Origin: Methanobrevibacter thaueri
GTDB lineage: Archaea > Methanobacteriota > Methanobacteria > Methanobacteriales > Methanobacteriaceae
Assembly (NCBI RefSeq): GCF_003111625.1
Contig: NZ_MZGS01000016.1
Span: 124,001 to 188,000 of the forward strand
Length of the DNA: 64,000 bases
Reading direction: 5' to 3'
In this document: piece after piece, positions 46,091 to 55,083 of the stretch
How the letters are laid out: each line of letters begins with the position of its first letter
Position numbering within the stretch: the first letter of the stretch is position 1
The notes under the pieces: model-generated
Seen by the model: only the letters and a program-made list of their open reading frames with translations
Told to the model about the DNA's origin: nothing
Database searches by the model: none
Program-made: the position numbers and the translations under genes

Positions 46091-47782
46091 ATGAGAAACA
46101 TTATAGTTGTGGAATGCATCTCAACTGGAAAGAACTTTATAGGGGACATAATTAACAGGGGGTATAACCCTGTTGTATTGGATTTGAAGAATTCTGACAC
46201 AGAGGACGGAAGGAAATACGCAAAACACGTTGAGGAAGAGTATAAATTAATTCCTCATGAATTCGACATGATTTATGAAAAGGACACCTTTGAGGAAACC
46301 GTTGAAGAGGTTAAAAAGTTCAATCCTCTTCTGATTGTTCCTGGAAATGAACGGGGGGTTGTCTTGGCAACCAGACTGTCCAATGAATTAGGCCTTTTAG
46401 GCAATTCAGTTGAAAATCTCGATGCAATGACATTGAAAAATGAAATGCACAATAGATTAGCTGAAAGAGGACTTCGTTCAATAAGGGGAAAAGTTGTTCA
46501 TTCCCTGGACGAGGCATTGGAATTTTATGACAGCGAAAACTTAAGCGAAGTTGTCTTAAAGCCAACATACAGCGCAGGTTCGGCGGGAGTGCGTATCTGC
46601 CTCAATCGGGAGGAAATGGCCAATTCCATTAAACAACTATTCGAGCATGTTAACTATTATGGCGATAAAATAGAGGAACTTCTGATTCAGGAACGTATAA
46701 ACGGAATTGAATATATCGTCAATACCGTAAGCCATAAGGGCAAGCATAGGGTCACTTTAGTTTGGAAATACAACAAGATCAGAACATCAGAAGGGGCAAT
46801 TGTTTATGATTCCTGTGAAACTGTGAATGAATTGGGCCTTGGTGAAGCGGAAATGATTGAATACGCTTATAAAGTTGCCGATGCATTGGAAATCCAATAC
46901 GGTCCTGTTCATGGTGAATACATGCTTGATGAAAATGGTCCGGTTTTAATTGAAGTCAACTGCCGCCCATGTGGCGGAGGCATGCCATCAGAGTTTTTAG
47001 ACAGAATTTCCGGCCAGCATGAAACAGACAGCATTCTGGATTCCTATTTGAAGCCGGAAGCCTTCCATGACAAATTATATGAAAAATATAAATTATACGC
47101 CCATGGTACATTAAAATTCTTCATCACACCAAAAAACATGATGGTCCGCTCATCGCCGATAGTCAACATTGACAAAAAGCTAAAGGCATTTTATAGCAGC
47201 AGCATGATTAATTCAACCTATCAGGACATGTTTTTCAAGAAAACCGAAGACCTGAACACCGCTGCGGGATATGTCTTTTTAGTTAATGAAGACAAGTCTG
47301 CCGTGGACCATGATTTAAACTTCTTAAGGTCTGTTGAAAGAAATGCATTTTCAATAATTCTGAGTGATGATGACGATTATCCTGAATTAAAAGATGATGA
47401 TGAATATTTAAGTGACATACTGCCTATCATCAATGAAATTGAAAAACACGGAACAGGGCTTTTTGTAACCGACCAGCATGCAGACGGAATCGCCACGTTC
47501 CAAATCAGGCATGATGAAATCAATGATGTGAAAGGCAATTTTGATTTCATTATCATTAACTTAAACAGGAGTTTGATTGATAAAAACGAGGCCGAAAAGG
47601 TAAGGATAATTTTAGATGCCATTTTAAATGTTAAGAAGGGCGGTTTTATCTTTGTTCCGGAAAACACATATCAGCTAATGTCAAGTGGCCGAAAAGGTAT
47701 TGAAGCTTTGATAAAAGTTCTAGACTACACAATAGAGCTTCCGCCATATACAGTCCGTGACATGATAATCGCCTCAAGATGA
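46091..47782 (+). CDS. ATP-grasp ligase with C-terminal Rossmann-like domain
   Basis: This 563-residue protein has a pre-ATP domain (RNIIVVECISTGKNF), an ATP-grasp core (VVLKPTYSAGSAGVRI for ATP, IQERINGIEYIV, and VLIEVNCRPCGGGMPSE with Glu/Asn metal ligands), resembling carboxylate-amine ligases that make dipeptides. The last ~170 residues have an alpha/beta pattern (DFIIINLNRSLID, ILNVKKGGFIFVPE) like a methyltransferase-type Rossmann half, but no SAM glycine motif is evident. The ATG at 46091 has a GGAGG 6 bp upstream and is favoured over 46031. It is 19 bp from the MATE gene, suggesting a product that is exported. Confidence 0.82.
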   Translation: MRNIIVVECISTGKNFIGDIINRGYNPVVLDLKNSDTEDGRKYAKHVEEEYKLIPHEFDMIYEKDTFEETVEEVKKFNPLLIVPGNERGVVLATRLSNELGLLGNSVENLDAMTLKNEMHNRLAERGLRSIRGKVVHSLDEALEFYDSENLSEVVLKPTYSAGSAGVRICLNREEMANSIKQLFEHVNYYGDKIEELLIQERINGIEYIVNTVSHKGKHRVTLVWKYNKIRTSEGAIVYDSCETVNELGLGEAEMIEYAYKVADALEIQYGPVHGEYMLDENGPVLIEVNCRPCGGGMPSEFLDRISGQHETDSILDSYLKPEAFHDKLYEKYKLYAHGTLKFFITPKNMMVRSSPIVNIDKKLKAFYSSSMINSTYQDMFFKKTEDLNTAAGYVFLVNEDKSAVDHDLNFLRSVERNAFSIILSDDDDYPELKDDDEYLSDILPIINEIEKHGTGLFVTDQHADGIATFQIRHDEINDVKGNFDFIIINLNRSLIDKNEAEKVRIILDAILNVKKGGFIFVPENTYQLMSSGRKGIEALIKVLDYTIELPPYTVRDMIIASR

Positions 47783-47801
47783 ATGACAGACAGTGAGTGA
47801 A

Positions 47802-49529
47802 ATGCCATACGAAAGAAGATATAACCTGTTAAACTCAAAGTTCAAGGAACTGTTCTTTCCGACATTGCTTGCTGCAATAGCCGGAAACTTTGCAATTCTA
47901 GCGGATGCATTCATAATAAGTATGCTTTTAGGCCCAATGAACCTATCGGTCATTCAGAGCATACAGCCATTGGCCCAATTTATCAATATGATCTACTGGC
48001 TGATTGGATTTGGGGGCACAATACTTGCAACCAGCTCGAAGGCAAACTTTGAAGATAAGAAGGCCAATTACATATTCACCCTTTCGATTGTTAGCATAAT
48101 TGTGATATCCCTATTGATTATGGTGTTGGGACTATTGTTTCCGGATAGCTTACTTCAGGCGTTATGCAATTCCAATCAGTTAAAACCGTTGGTTTACGAG
48201 TATTTGAAATTCTATCTTTTGGCAATACCGTTCATCTGCTTTTTTGTCGTTCTGGCATACTTCATCAAAACAGACAATTTTGTTCAACTGCAATTTAGAG
48301 GATTTCTCATAGCCAATGTATTGAACGTGATATTAGATGTGCTCCTTATAAACTACTTCAACATGGGAATTGCCGGTGCCGCATTGGCCATGGCGTTTGG
48401 ATATCTCATCGCATCAGTCTACATTTCCACATACTTCTTCAGCTCAAGACGCACATTAAAACTTATAAAGCTTGAATTTACCAAATCAATGCGATATCTG
48501 GTAGACATATGCAAAACAGGATTTTCTTCATCTTCAATAGCCCTTTACCAATCACTGAAACTGATTATAATTAATTTCATCATACTTGGAGTCTTGGCTA
48601 ATGTGGGATTGGTTGCTTTCAATATGTGTTGCAATGCCCAACTATTGGTGAGCATATTCATTTTCGGTACCTCCCAATCACTCTTGCCTATCATAACCGT
48701 TTACTACCAGGAAAGTGACTATAACGGCGTGGAGTATGTTGCAAGAAGGTCCCTGAAGATTGCAATCGCCTTTGGAATATTTTTCACATTGCTATTTACA
48801 CTATTCCCACAGACATTATTGTACCTATTCTCCGTAAGCGACCCGTCACATCTCCCTATTGTGATGAATGCAGTCAGGATTTTCTCATTGTCCATTCTGG
48901 CATATTCCATAAACTTCCTCTACATATTCTATCTTCAATCAATACAGGACAACAAATTGGCAAATGTCGTCACACTGCTGAACGGATTGATATTCCCTGT
49001 GGCATTCGTTTTCATATTTTCCATCATCTGGAATGAAAATGGAATCTGGTTCGGTTTTGTGGTCTCAGAAATAGCGACACTGGCATTCATTTACCTATAC
49101 TCAAGATACGTCAACAAAAAGAGCAATGGGGAATGCACCGGATTATTCATGAAGAAGCATCACCCTGAAGATGAGAAGATACTTGAATATACTATAAAGG
49201 CAAATCAAAATGATGCGGTGAACCTTTCCAGAGAAGTTCAGGAATTCCTATCCGATGAGAACGGGTCAGTTTTCATTAGCCTGGCAATCGAGGAAATTCT
49301 CATCTATATCCTGGAGATAAACGACAAATTGGATTGGATTGATGTGATAATCAGGGACAACGATGAGTTTGCAGTCATTTCAATAAAGCATGCAGGAATC
49401 GGATATAATCCTGAGGAAAATCCGGATTTGGATTCCGACAACATCAATATGCTCCTTAGCATTTCAGACAACATTGAGCATTCCGAGATATTGGGTTTGA
49501 ACAATACGGTGATTACGATTAAAAAGTAA
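47802..49529 (+). CDS. MATE exporter fused to a histidine-kinase-like ATPase domain
   Basis: This 575-residue protein has a MATE-type transporter with 12 membrane helices (about residues 1-440) followed by a cytoplasmic domain (about 450-575). In the latter, VFISLAIEEILIYILEI matches the N-box of RsbW/anti-sigma-type HATPase (E...N), and a short GIGYNPEENPD segment the G1 region. The transporter exports small cations or metabolites; the domain could regulate it. The ATG at 47802 has GTGAG 4 bp ahead and is preferred over a GTG at 47793. It follows the ATP-grasp gene by 19 bp. Confidence 0.83.
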   Translation: MPYERRYNLLNSKFKELFFPTLLAAIAGNFAILADAFIISMLLGPMNLSVIQSIQPLAQFINMIYWLIGFGGTILATSSKANFEDKKANYIFTLSIVSIIVISLLIMVLGLLFPDSLLQALCNSNQLKPLVYEYLKFYLLAIPFICFFVVLAYFIKTDNFVQLQFRGFLIANVLNVILDVLLINYFNMGIAGAALAMAFGYLIASVYISTYFFSSRRTLKLIKLEFTKSMRYLVDICKTGFSSSSIALYQSLKLIIINFIILGVLANVGLVAFNMCCNAQLLVSIFIFGTSQSLLPIITVYYQESDYNGVEYVARRSLKIAIAFGIFFTLLFTLFPQTLLYLFSVSDPSHLPIVMNAVRIFSLSILAYSINFLYIFYLQSIQDNKLANVVTLLNGLIFPVAFVFIFSIIWNENGIWFGFVVSEIATLAFIYLYSRYVNKKSNGECTGLFMKKHHPEDEKILEYTIKANQNDAVNLSREVQEFLSDENGSVFISLAIEEILIYILEINDKLDWIDVIIRDNDEFAVISIKHAGIGYNPEENPDLDSDNINMLLSISDNIEHSEILGLNNTVITIKK

Positions 49530-49624
49530 TGATGCGGCGTTTCTGCATCAGTTAAATTGAACTGCATTAAACGGTGAAATGAGAATATTGCATGATTTTT
49601 GAAAAAAAATATGATTCGATTTAA

Positions 49625-50113
49625 ATGAACAAGCTTGTAATTAACTGCATAACATCATTAAGGATATTGCTTGGATTTTTGTTTCTATTATGTGTTCTGC
49701 TTGACTTAAACGTTGCTTATTTAGCCATAATATTCATATTGACTGCAATTACGGATGTGGGCGACGGATGGCTATCCAGAAAATACGGTCTTGCATCAGA
49801 TGCCGGTGCAAGGTTTGACGTGATTTGCGATTTCATCTTCATAATGATTTCCACATTTGCACTTGTCCTAAGAGGCCTTATTCCCGCATGGTTCCTATTA
49901 ATCATTATCCTGAAACTGGTCGAATTCTTTAAGACCAGTGACGAATCCCTTGTCTATGAAAAATTCGGCCATTTTGTTGCTTTGATGTTTTACGCATTCC
50001 CGATAGTCGCCGTCCTATTGAATGACCCTCTCATAGTTTTGATATTGGCCATTTTCATCACGATTTGTGCATTGATATCCTCATTGAGTAGAATTCATAG
50101 AAAATTTTATTAA
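49625..50113 (+). CDS. CDP-alcohol phosphatidyltransferase
   Basis: This 162-residue membrane enzyme transfers a polar head from CDP-alcohol to a lipid alcohol. The motif DGWLSRKYGLASDAGARFD (DG-x2-(A/S)R-x8-G-x3-D-x3-D) includes all the catalytic aspartates. It has four or five hydrophobic helices, which is short for the family but complete. The likely pathway is archaeal phospholipid synthesis. It stands between the MATE gene and the fumarate reductase-like operon. Confidence 0.85.
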   Translation: MNKLVINCITSLRILLGFLFLLCVLLDLNVAYLAIIFILTAITDVGDGWLSRKYGLASDAGARFDVICDFIFIMISTFALVLRGLIPAWFLLIIILKLVEFFKTSDESLVYEKFGHFVALMFYAFPIVAVLLNDPLIVLILAIFITICALISSLSRIHRKFY

Positions 50114-50143
50114 TTTTTCAGAATATACATATTCACTGATTAT

Positions 50144-50701
50144 ATGATATCCCTTAGAAAAATAAACACATTACTGATTATCGTCATTGCGGTGATGCTT
50201 TTAACCCATGCATTGCTATCCCTATTGTATTTGTACGGCGCCATAAGCTATTCCCCTGATTTTCAAATAACAGGAAGGCACCTGTTTTATCCTGTGGTTG
50301 CCCATATAATCATAAGCATGTACCTTTACTTCAAGGACAAGTCCAGAGGCGTGAACAGGTATCCTAAGTTGAACTCCGACACAAGGCAGCAGATGATTTC
50401 AGGAATCATGATAGTGATTTTCGCAAGCCTGCACATATTGGGATACTCATTCAATCCGCTGGGCGAGCCAAGCACTTTCAATATTAGCCTATATCATTTT
50501 ATAGTGGACACCATGCTGTTTGTTTCAATAGCTCTGCATCTGAGGGTTTCAATTCCTAAATTCATGATATCCTTCGGATTTCTTGAGGAAAAGGATGCAC
50601 ATCTGAATTTTAAACGAAAGGTGAATTGGGCAGTTGCAATCATTTTGATTATTCTGATTCTCGGTGAGGTGGTGTATTACGTTGGAGGTGCACTATGGTA
50701 G
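50144..50701 (+). CDS. Five-helix membrane anchor subunit of a fumarate reductase/succinate dehydrogenase-like complex
   Basis: This 185-residue protein has five hydrophobic segments (about 8-30, 45-63, 83-101, 115-135, 160-181). A histidine lies in each of the first four: H22, H54 (with H46), H97, and H132 (with H118), the same one-per-helix layout that binds two b haems in type B single-subunit anchors such as Bacillus subtilis SdhC. Its stop overlaps the flavoprotein start by 7 bp, giving the order C-A-B as in that enzyme. Haem binding is inference and would be unusual here, because Methanobacteriales are regarded as lacking cytochromes. Confidence 0.75.
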   Translation: MISLRKINTLLIIVIAVMLLTHALLSLLYLYGAISYSPDFQITGRHLFYPVVAHIIISMYLYFKDKSRGVNRYPKLNSDTRQQMISGIMIVIFASLHILGYSFNPLGEPSTFNISLYHFIVDTMLFVSIALHLRVSIPKFMISFGFLEEKDAHLNFKRKVNWAVAIILIILILGEVVYYVGGALW

Positions 50702-52281
50702 AAATCATCGTTGTTGGAGCGGGCCTTGCAGGATTGGCCGCATCAATAAGGGCATGTGACAATGGAGCAAATGTTTCAATGATATCCCCTGATTATTCCG
50801 AACGCTCACAGTCTGTAATGGCTATGGGCGGAATAAATGCAGCATTGAATACAAAAGGGGAGGACGACTCGCCAAGCCAGCATTTCACAGATACCATGAA
50901 TGGAGGATGTGAAATAAATAACGAAAAGGCCGTGAAAAGGCTGACGGATGACGCTCCTCAAATCATCAATTGGCTTGAAAGGATGGGAACAAGCTTTTCC
51001 CGTGACGCCAACGGAAATGTCGACATGAGAAACTTCGGAGGCCAAAAGAAAAAACGAACGGTCTATGCCGAATCCAAAACTGGCAAGCAGATTGTCTCAG
51101 CCCTAGTAAGCGCATGCCGCAAAAGAGAATCCAAAGGCAAAATCAAGCGTTTTGTAGGGTACAGATTCCTGTCATTGATTTTTACCGATGAGGACGAATG
51201 CTGCGGCGTTAACTGCATACATGAGGACACAGAGGAAATCAAATCATTCATTGGCGATGCCGTTATCATAGCTACCGGAGGATACAATTCAGTCTTTGGA
51301 AAGATACTCGGATCCACACAGAACGACGGATTCACCACCGCAAAACTCTTCACACAGGGAGTCAGGCTGGCGAACCTTGAAATGGTCCAGTATCACCCGA
51401 CATCAGTCAACACCCCTCAAAAGAGAATGCTGATAACTGAAGCTGCACGTGGCGAAGGGGGAAGGCTGTTTGTAATGAAAGACGGCAAGCCATGGTATTT
51501 CATGAAGGACTTCTATCCGGAGCTTGCAGACCTGATGCCGAGGGATGTCGTTTCAAGAAGCATATTTAAAGTCTCAGACGGCGGCAAAAAGGACGTTTTC
51601 CTTGACCTGACCCCTTTGGATGAGCATACAGTCAAGGTCAAGCTGGATGAGGTGTATGAAATCTGTCAGAGCTATCTGAACATTAATCCTATGGAAACTC
51701 CTATTCCGATATTTCCTGCAGTCCATTACTTCATGGGAGGAATCCAGACCGATGAAAACCATAAGACAAACATAAAGGGACTATATGCAGCGGGAGAATG
51801 CTCATGCCAGTATCACGGCGCAAACAGGCTGGGCGGAAATTCCCTGTTGGGAGCTGTCCATGGAGGATGGATTTCCGCAGAGAATGCCGTTTTGGAAAAG
51901 CCAACAGGAAATGTCCTCAATAATATCAACGATGAGTTGGAATCATTCAAATCCCATAATCCAAAGGACAAGCCATTATCTGACACATTAAGCGAAATTT
52001 CACAAATCATGAATGAGGCAATGGGAATCTACAGGAATGAGGACGGCTTGAGGGCCGCACTGGACAGGCTGGAGAATCTGGATACAGAGGTAAATGCAAA
52101 ATATTATGATTATCTTAAAGTCAAACTGCTTGTTGTGCTTTCAAAGGCCAGCATCTTATCGGCACTGGCCAGAAAGGAATCAAGGGGAGCCCATCAGAGG
52201 CTTGATTATCCCGAAAGCGACGACAACTATAAAAAATCAATCTGCGCAATGTATGAGGATGGGGAGATAGTGATCAAATGA
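50695..52281 (+). CDS. Fumarate reductase/succinate dehydrogenase flavoprotein subunit
   Basis: This 528-residue FAD protein reduces fumarate or oxidises succinate. Visible motifs: GAGLAGLAAS (FAD), HPTSV, EAARGEGGRL with the active-site Arg, PAVHYFMGG, and ANRLGGNSLLGAV. The His that covalently binds FAD in most Frd/Sdh (RSHTVAAEGG context) is Gln39 (RSQSVMAMGG), so FAD is probably not covalent. The three-gene overlap with the anchor and Fe-S genes differs from thiol:fumarate reductase of methanogens, whose second subunit has a heterodisulfide-reductase-like domain. Confidence 0.9.
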   Translation: MVEIIVVGAGLAGLAASIRACDNGANVSMISPDYSERSQSVMAMGGINAALNTKGEDDSPSQHFTDTMNGGCEINNEKAVKRLTDDAPQIINWLERMGTSFSRDANGNVDMRNFGGQKKKRTVYAESKTGKQIVSALVSACRKRESKGKIKRFVGYRFLSLIFTDEDECCGVNCIHEDTEEIKSFIGDAVIIATGGYNSVFGKILGSTQNDGFTTAKLFTQGVRLANLEMVQYHPTSVNTPQKRMLITEAARGEGGRLFVMKDGKPWYFMKDFYPELADLMPRDVVSRSIFKVSDGGKKDVFLDLTPLDEHTVKVKLDEVYEICQSYLNINPMETPIPIFPAVHYFMGGIQTDENHKTNIKGLYAAGECSCQYHGANRLGGNSLLGAVHGGWISAENAVLEKPTGNVLNNINDELESFKSHNPKDKPLSDTLSEISQIMNEAMGIYRNEDGLRAALDRLENLDTEVNAKYYDYLKVKLLVVLSKASILSALARKESRGAHQRLDYPESDDNYKKSICAMYEDGEIVIK

Positions 52282-52946
52282 AGGTAATGATTAAAATTGA
52301 CGGAGAGCTTCAGACATTCGACTACGACGGCGACATAAACATATCCGTCATCACCCTGCTTGAAAGGTGGGGCCGTCCAATCGAATATTCCTGCAGCTGC
52401 CTTCAGGGAATCTGCGGTGCATGTGCAATGGTCATCAATTCAGAGCCTAAACTCGCATGCAAAACATTTCTAAATGAGGAAAAGACAGTCATTGAAAACA
52501 GCGAGATTACCATCGAGCCCCTTTCCAAGTTTCCGCTAATCAAAGACTTGAAAGTCGACAGGTCAATCCTTTTTGATGCGATGGAGGACTGCGAGCTATG
52601 GCTGGAAAGCGATTCAACATACCATCCGAAGGATTTGGATTTTGAATATGAAATGTCATTGTGCCTGATGTGCGGATGCTGCACAGAGGTTTGTCCAAAT
52701 TACAAACTGGGAGATTTCGTAGGGGCCCCGGTTGCGGTTTCTGCATCCAAACTGGTCAATCAGGAAAGTGACAAGGATCACTTGAAAAGCCTGAAAAAGA
52801 ACTATAAAAAAAGGTTTTTCTCACATTGCGTCAAGTCGACTTCCTGTGAGGACGTCTGTCCGATGGGAATACCAACCCAAAGGGCGATTTCAAAAATGAA
52901 CAGGAAATCCGTATGGAGAATTTGGCAATTGTTGAATCGTGATTAA
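52278..52946 (+). CDS. Fumarate reductase/succinate dehydrogenase iron-sulfur subunit
   Basis: This 222-residue subunit carries three Fe-S clusters. A 2Fe-2S ferredoxin domain has C41-x4-C46-x2-C49-x11-C61 (plus extra C39); the C-terminal domain has CLMCGCCTEVCP and HCVKSTSCEDVCP for 4Fe-4S and 3Fe-4S clusters. It lacks the C-terminal CCG domain of the methanogen TfrB protein. ATGA overlaps the flavoprotein stop by 4 bp. It connects the flavin to the membrane anchor. Confidence 0.9.
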   Translation: MKVMIKIDGELQTFDYDGDINISVITLLERWGRPIEYSCSCLQGICGACAMVINSEPKLACKTFLNEEKTVIENSEITIEPLSKFPLIKDLKVDRSILFDAMEDCELWLESDSTYHPKDLDFEYEMSLCLMCGCCTEVCPNYKLGDFVGAPVAVSASKLVNQESDKDHLKSLKKNYKKRFFSHCVKSTSCEDVCPMGIPTQRAISKMNRKSVWRIWQLLNRD

Positions 52947-52958
52947 AAAAAATAGTTA

Positions 52959-52979
52959 AACAGCATTTGAAATGCTGTT
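52959..52979. terminator. Hairpin between converging genes
   Basis: AACAGCATT/AATGCTGTT, 9-bp stem with a TGA loop, touches the stop codon of the minus-strand gene. A T-run follows on the minus strand and an A-rich run precedes on the plus strand, so it may act in both directions. Confidence 0.5.
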
Positions 52980-53403
52980 AGGAAGCCTTATCAATCTTTA
53001 TTGGCTTGAACTTGTTTACATCGTTGAACTCCTCGAGATATTTGAGACAGTCTTTGGTTTTGCTTTTGTCGTCATCATCAAATGAAGAGTCAATGATATA
53101 CTGGTCACCATCTATTTTGATAATCTCCAAGGCGCCTGCTTTTTCCTTGAATGTGTCCACATATTCAGCATATGTGCCGTTAATGATTTTCACTTGACGG
53201 TCATCGCTATTCTCGAAATAGTCATCATGATCGATGAATGCACTGTAGCTGTGCATATCCATTTCAAAATCCCCCTTGGTAAATGTTACGGGATTCCTTT
53301 CAAAGCCGATAGGCGCATTATGGTCGGTTATGATATCCGCTGAGACAGCACCCATGAAAAATATCAGAAATATCAATGATACGAAGATGATTTTAAATTT
53401 CAT
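52978..53403 (-). CDS. Small secreted protein of unknown function
   Basis: This 141-residue protein has a strong N-terminal signal peptide (hydrophobic core about 4-22, Ala-Asp cleavage region SADII) and an acidic mature domain rich in Asp/Lys, such as SFDDDDKSKTKDC. I see no family match. It is on the minus strand beside the PGLGQ gene, with about 30 bp between them, so the two may share a transcript. Confidence 0.65.
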   Translation of the reverse strand: MKFKIIFVSLIFLIFFMGAVSADIITDHNAPIGFERNPVTFTKGDFEMDMHSYSAFIDHDDYFENSDDRQVKIINGTYAEYVDTFKEKAGALEIIKIDGDQYIIDSSFDDDDKSKTKDCLKYLEEFNDVNKFKPIKIDKAS

Positions 53404-53432
53404 GGTTTCACCTCATAATTGAAAAGTTTTAG

Positions 53433-53657
53433 TTATCCCTGAGCCAATTTGTAGGCCTCATAAGCCACGGCCAGGGAATAGACTGTATCCACCACAAGAG
53501 ATATAATCAGATAGATTCCATCTGAAAAATAACCTATGGAATAGAATACTGCAGTAACTATAAGGAACATTATTCCTCTTGGTATGGCTCCCGCATAGAT
53601 CTGCCCCAATCCCGGAAGCAGAAATGAAGCTATTGCCGCAATAATTGGATTTGCCAT
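53433..53657 (-). CDS. PGLGQ mini-membrane protein, copy 2
   Basis: This 74-residue protein has the paralogue core SFLLPGLGQIYAGAIPRG and a VAYEAYKLAQG tail. The ATG at 53657 follows GGAGG by 7 bp; a TTG 15 bp earlier is part of that ribosome binding site. See copy 1 at 44542. Confidence 0.75.
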   Translation of the reverse strand: MANPIIAAIASFLLPGLGQIYAGAIPRGIMFLIVTAVFYSIGYFSDGIYLIISLVVDTVYSLAVAYEAYKLAQG

Positions 53658-53812
53658 TTTTTTCCTCCTCAAAAATTTTTCAAATATATTTCTGTAAAAA
53701 ATATTTTATATATTTATCACCCATATTTCAACGGAAAATGGAATGTTTTTTGCACAAAGTATAAATTTAGGTATAACTAAATATTATATAAAAACATATT
53801 GAGGTGATTAAT

Positions 53813-54034
53813 TTGGTAGATAGCGATGCAGTAACCAATGGAATTTTTTCATTTTTCATTCCTGGATTAGGTCAGGCAATTGAAGGATATAAAGTCAGAG
53901 GAGTTATTCTGTTCATAATTGCTGTTGCAATATCCGCAACATTCATCTATTTCCACTTGAATCAAACAATGCATTATATTGTATCTATAGTCTACGGCCT
54001 TATTGCAGGATATGACGCATATAGATTATATTAA
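53813..54034 (+). CDS. PGLGQ mini-membrane protein, copy 3
   Basis: This 73-residue protein has the paralogue core SFFIPGLGQAIEG with the tail AGYDAYRLY. The most likely start is the TTG at 53813, four bases after GAGGTGAT at 53801-53808; a GTG at 53804 lies within that site. It is divergent from copy 2 with a shared 140-bp promoter region. Confidence 0.65.
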   Translation: MVDSDAVTNGIFSFFIPGLGQAIEGYKVRGVILFIIAVAISATFIYFHLNQTMHYIVSIVYGLIAGYDAYRLY

Positions 54035-54167
54035 TTTGAGTATTCAATACTCAAAACTTTTTTTTTGATCAAACATAACCTACAAAATGAAGAAAAATCA
54101 CACAATTTTTTGAAATATCCAAAATCAAGGTAAAAAAATTTTTACTTGATGAAACATAATTAACAAT

Positions 54168-54761
54168 ATGAACTTAATTGACAAAGAATTTTTAAATAGA
54201 AATAAAAAATTGCTATTAATAGCATTCATAATTGTATTCGGATCATTAATCGTAGGGAGCATTGTGGGATATTTTGAAGCTGGAGACAGCTACGGCGAGA
54301 TGAGTGAAATGATTGCATTTAGCCATGAACACAATATCAAAACAAATATGAGCATTAGCGAAAATGCCACAAGCGCTTCTGAATATTTTGTCCATAATTT
54401 CATGGTAGACATCATTACAATGATTGGAGGAATATTATTTTCAATATTCTCTGTTTGGAATGTATTGTCAAGCAGTTTCATTGCAGGCCATTATATAGGA
54501 CAGGACTTTGTATTCGGCCTTGTTTCAACACTTCCACATGGAATTATTGAGTATATTGCCACAGTATTTGCCTTAACCATAGCGTTCATCATAACACGCA
54601 GAGAAATAAACATCATCAAAACCAGAAGCTTTGACGGTATAAAAACCGATTTGAAAGACATAGTGATTCTATTGGTATTGGACATAATATTTCTGGCAAT
54701 TGCCGCTTTCATAGAGGCTCATGTTACTCCAGGGATAGTCTCATCAGTGTTTGGAATTTAA
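54168..54761 (+). CDS. SpoIIM-like (DUF95) membrane protein
   Basis: This 197-residue protein has five or six hydrophobic helices and the family signature NxxxSxxAGxxxG (NVLSSSFIAGHYIGQ), followed by LPHGIIEYIA, as in stage II sporulation protein M and archaeal DUF95 proteins. The archaeal role is unknown. The stop codon lies within the start of hairpin repeat copy B. Confidence 0.82.
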   Translation: MNLIDKEFLNRNKKLLLIAFIIVFGSLIVGSIVGYFEAGDSYGEMSEMIAFSHEHNIKTNMSISENATSASEYFVHNFMVDIITMIGGILFSIFSVWNVLSSSFIAGHYIGQDFVFGLVSTLPHGIIEYIATVFALTIAFIITRREINIIKTRSFDGIKTDLKDIVILLVLDIIFLAIAAFIEAHVTPGIVSSVFGI

Positions 54762-54811
54762 CTTTATTGTGCAAGAATTCTCCGGCTTCTACAAGCCGGA
54801 GAGGTTCAAGA
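54757..54811 (-). repeat. Hairpin repeat element, copy B
   Basis: All 55 bp are identical to copy A at 11796-11850, in reverse orientation. It overlaps the SpoIIM-like stop codon. The rest of the gap to 55083 is AT-rich and contains the histone promoter region (GCTTAAATAG, about 55024-55033). Confidence 0.8.
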
Positions 54812-55083
54812 TAAGGATTCCGCCCTGATGAAATGACTTTGCAATTAGATTAATGGAAAAAATTGAAAGAAATTTCAATCAACTAACTTTTTGACAGATC
54901 AATTTCTTACATATTAATCAGTTACAAATCATTTTGCAAATAAACATTACATGTATTTTCCTAAGTTTATCTGAATATCTTTTTACATCTTTTTTTATTA
55001 TATGAATAGTTAATTAGGGCAAAGCTTAAATAGTAACATTCTTGATACAATAATATAAAGCTATCATAACGGAGGTGAAAAAT

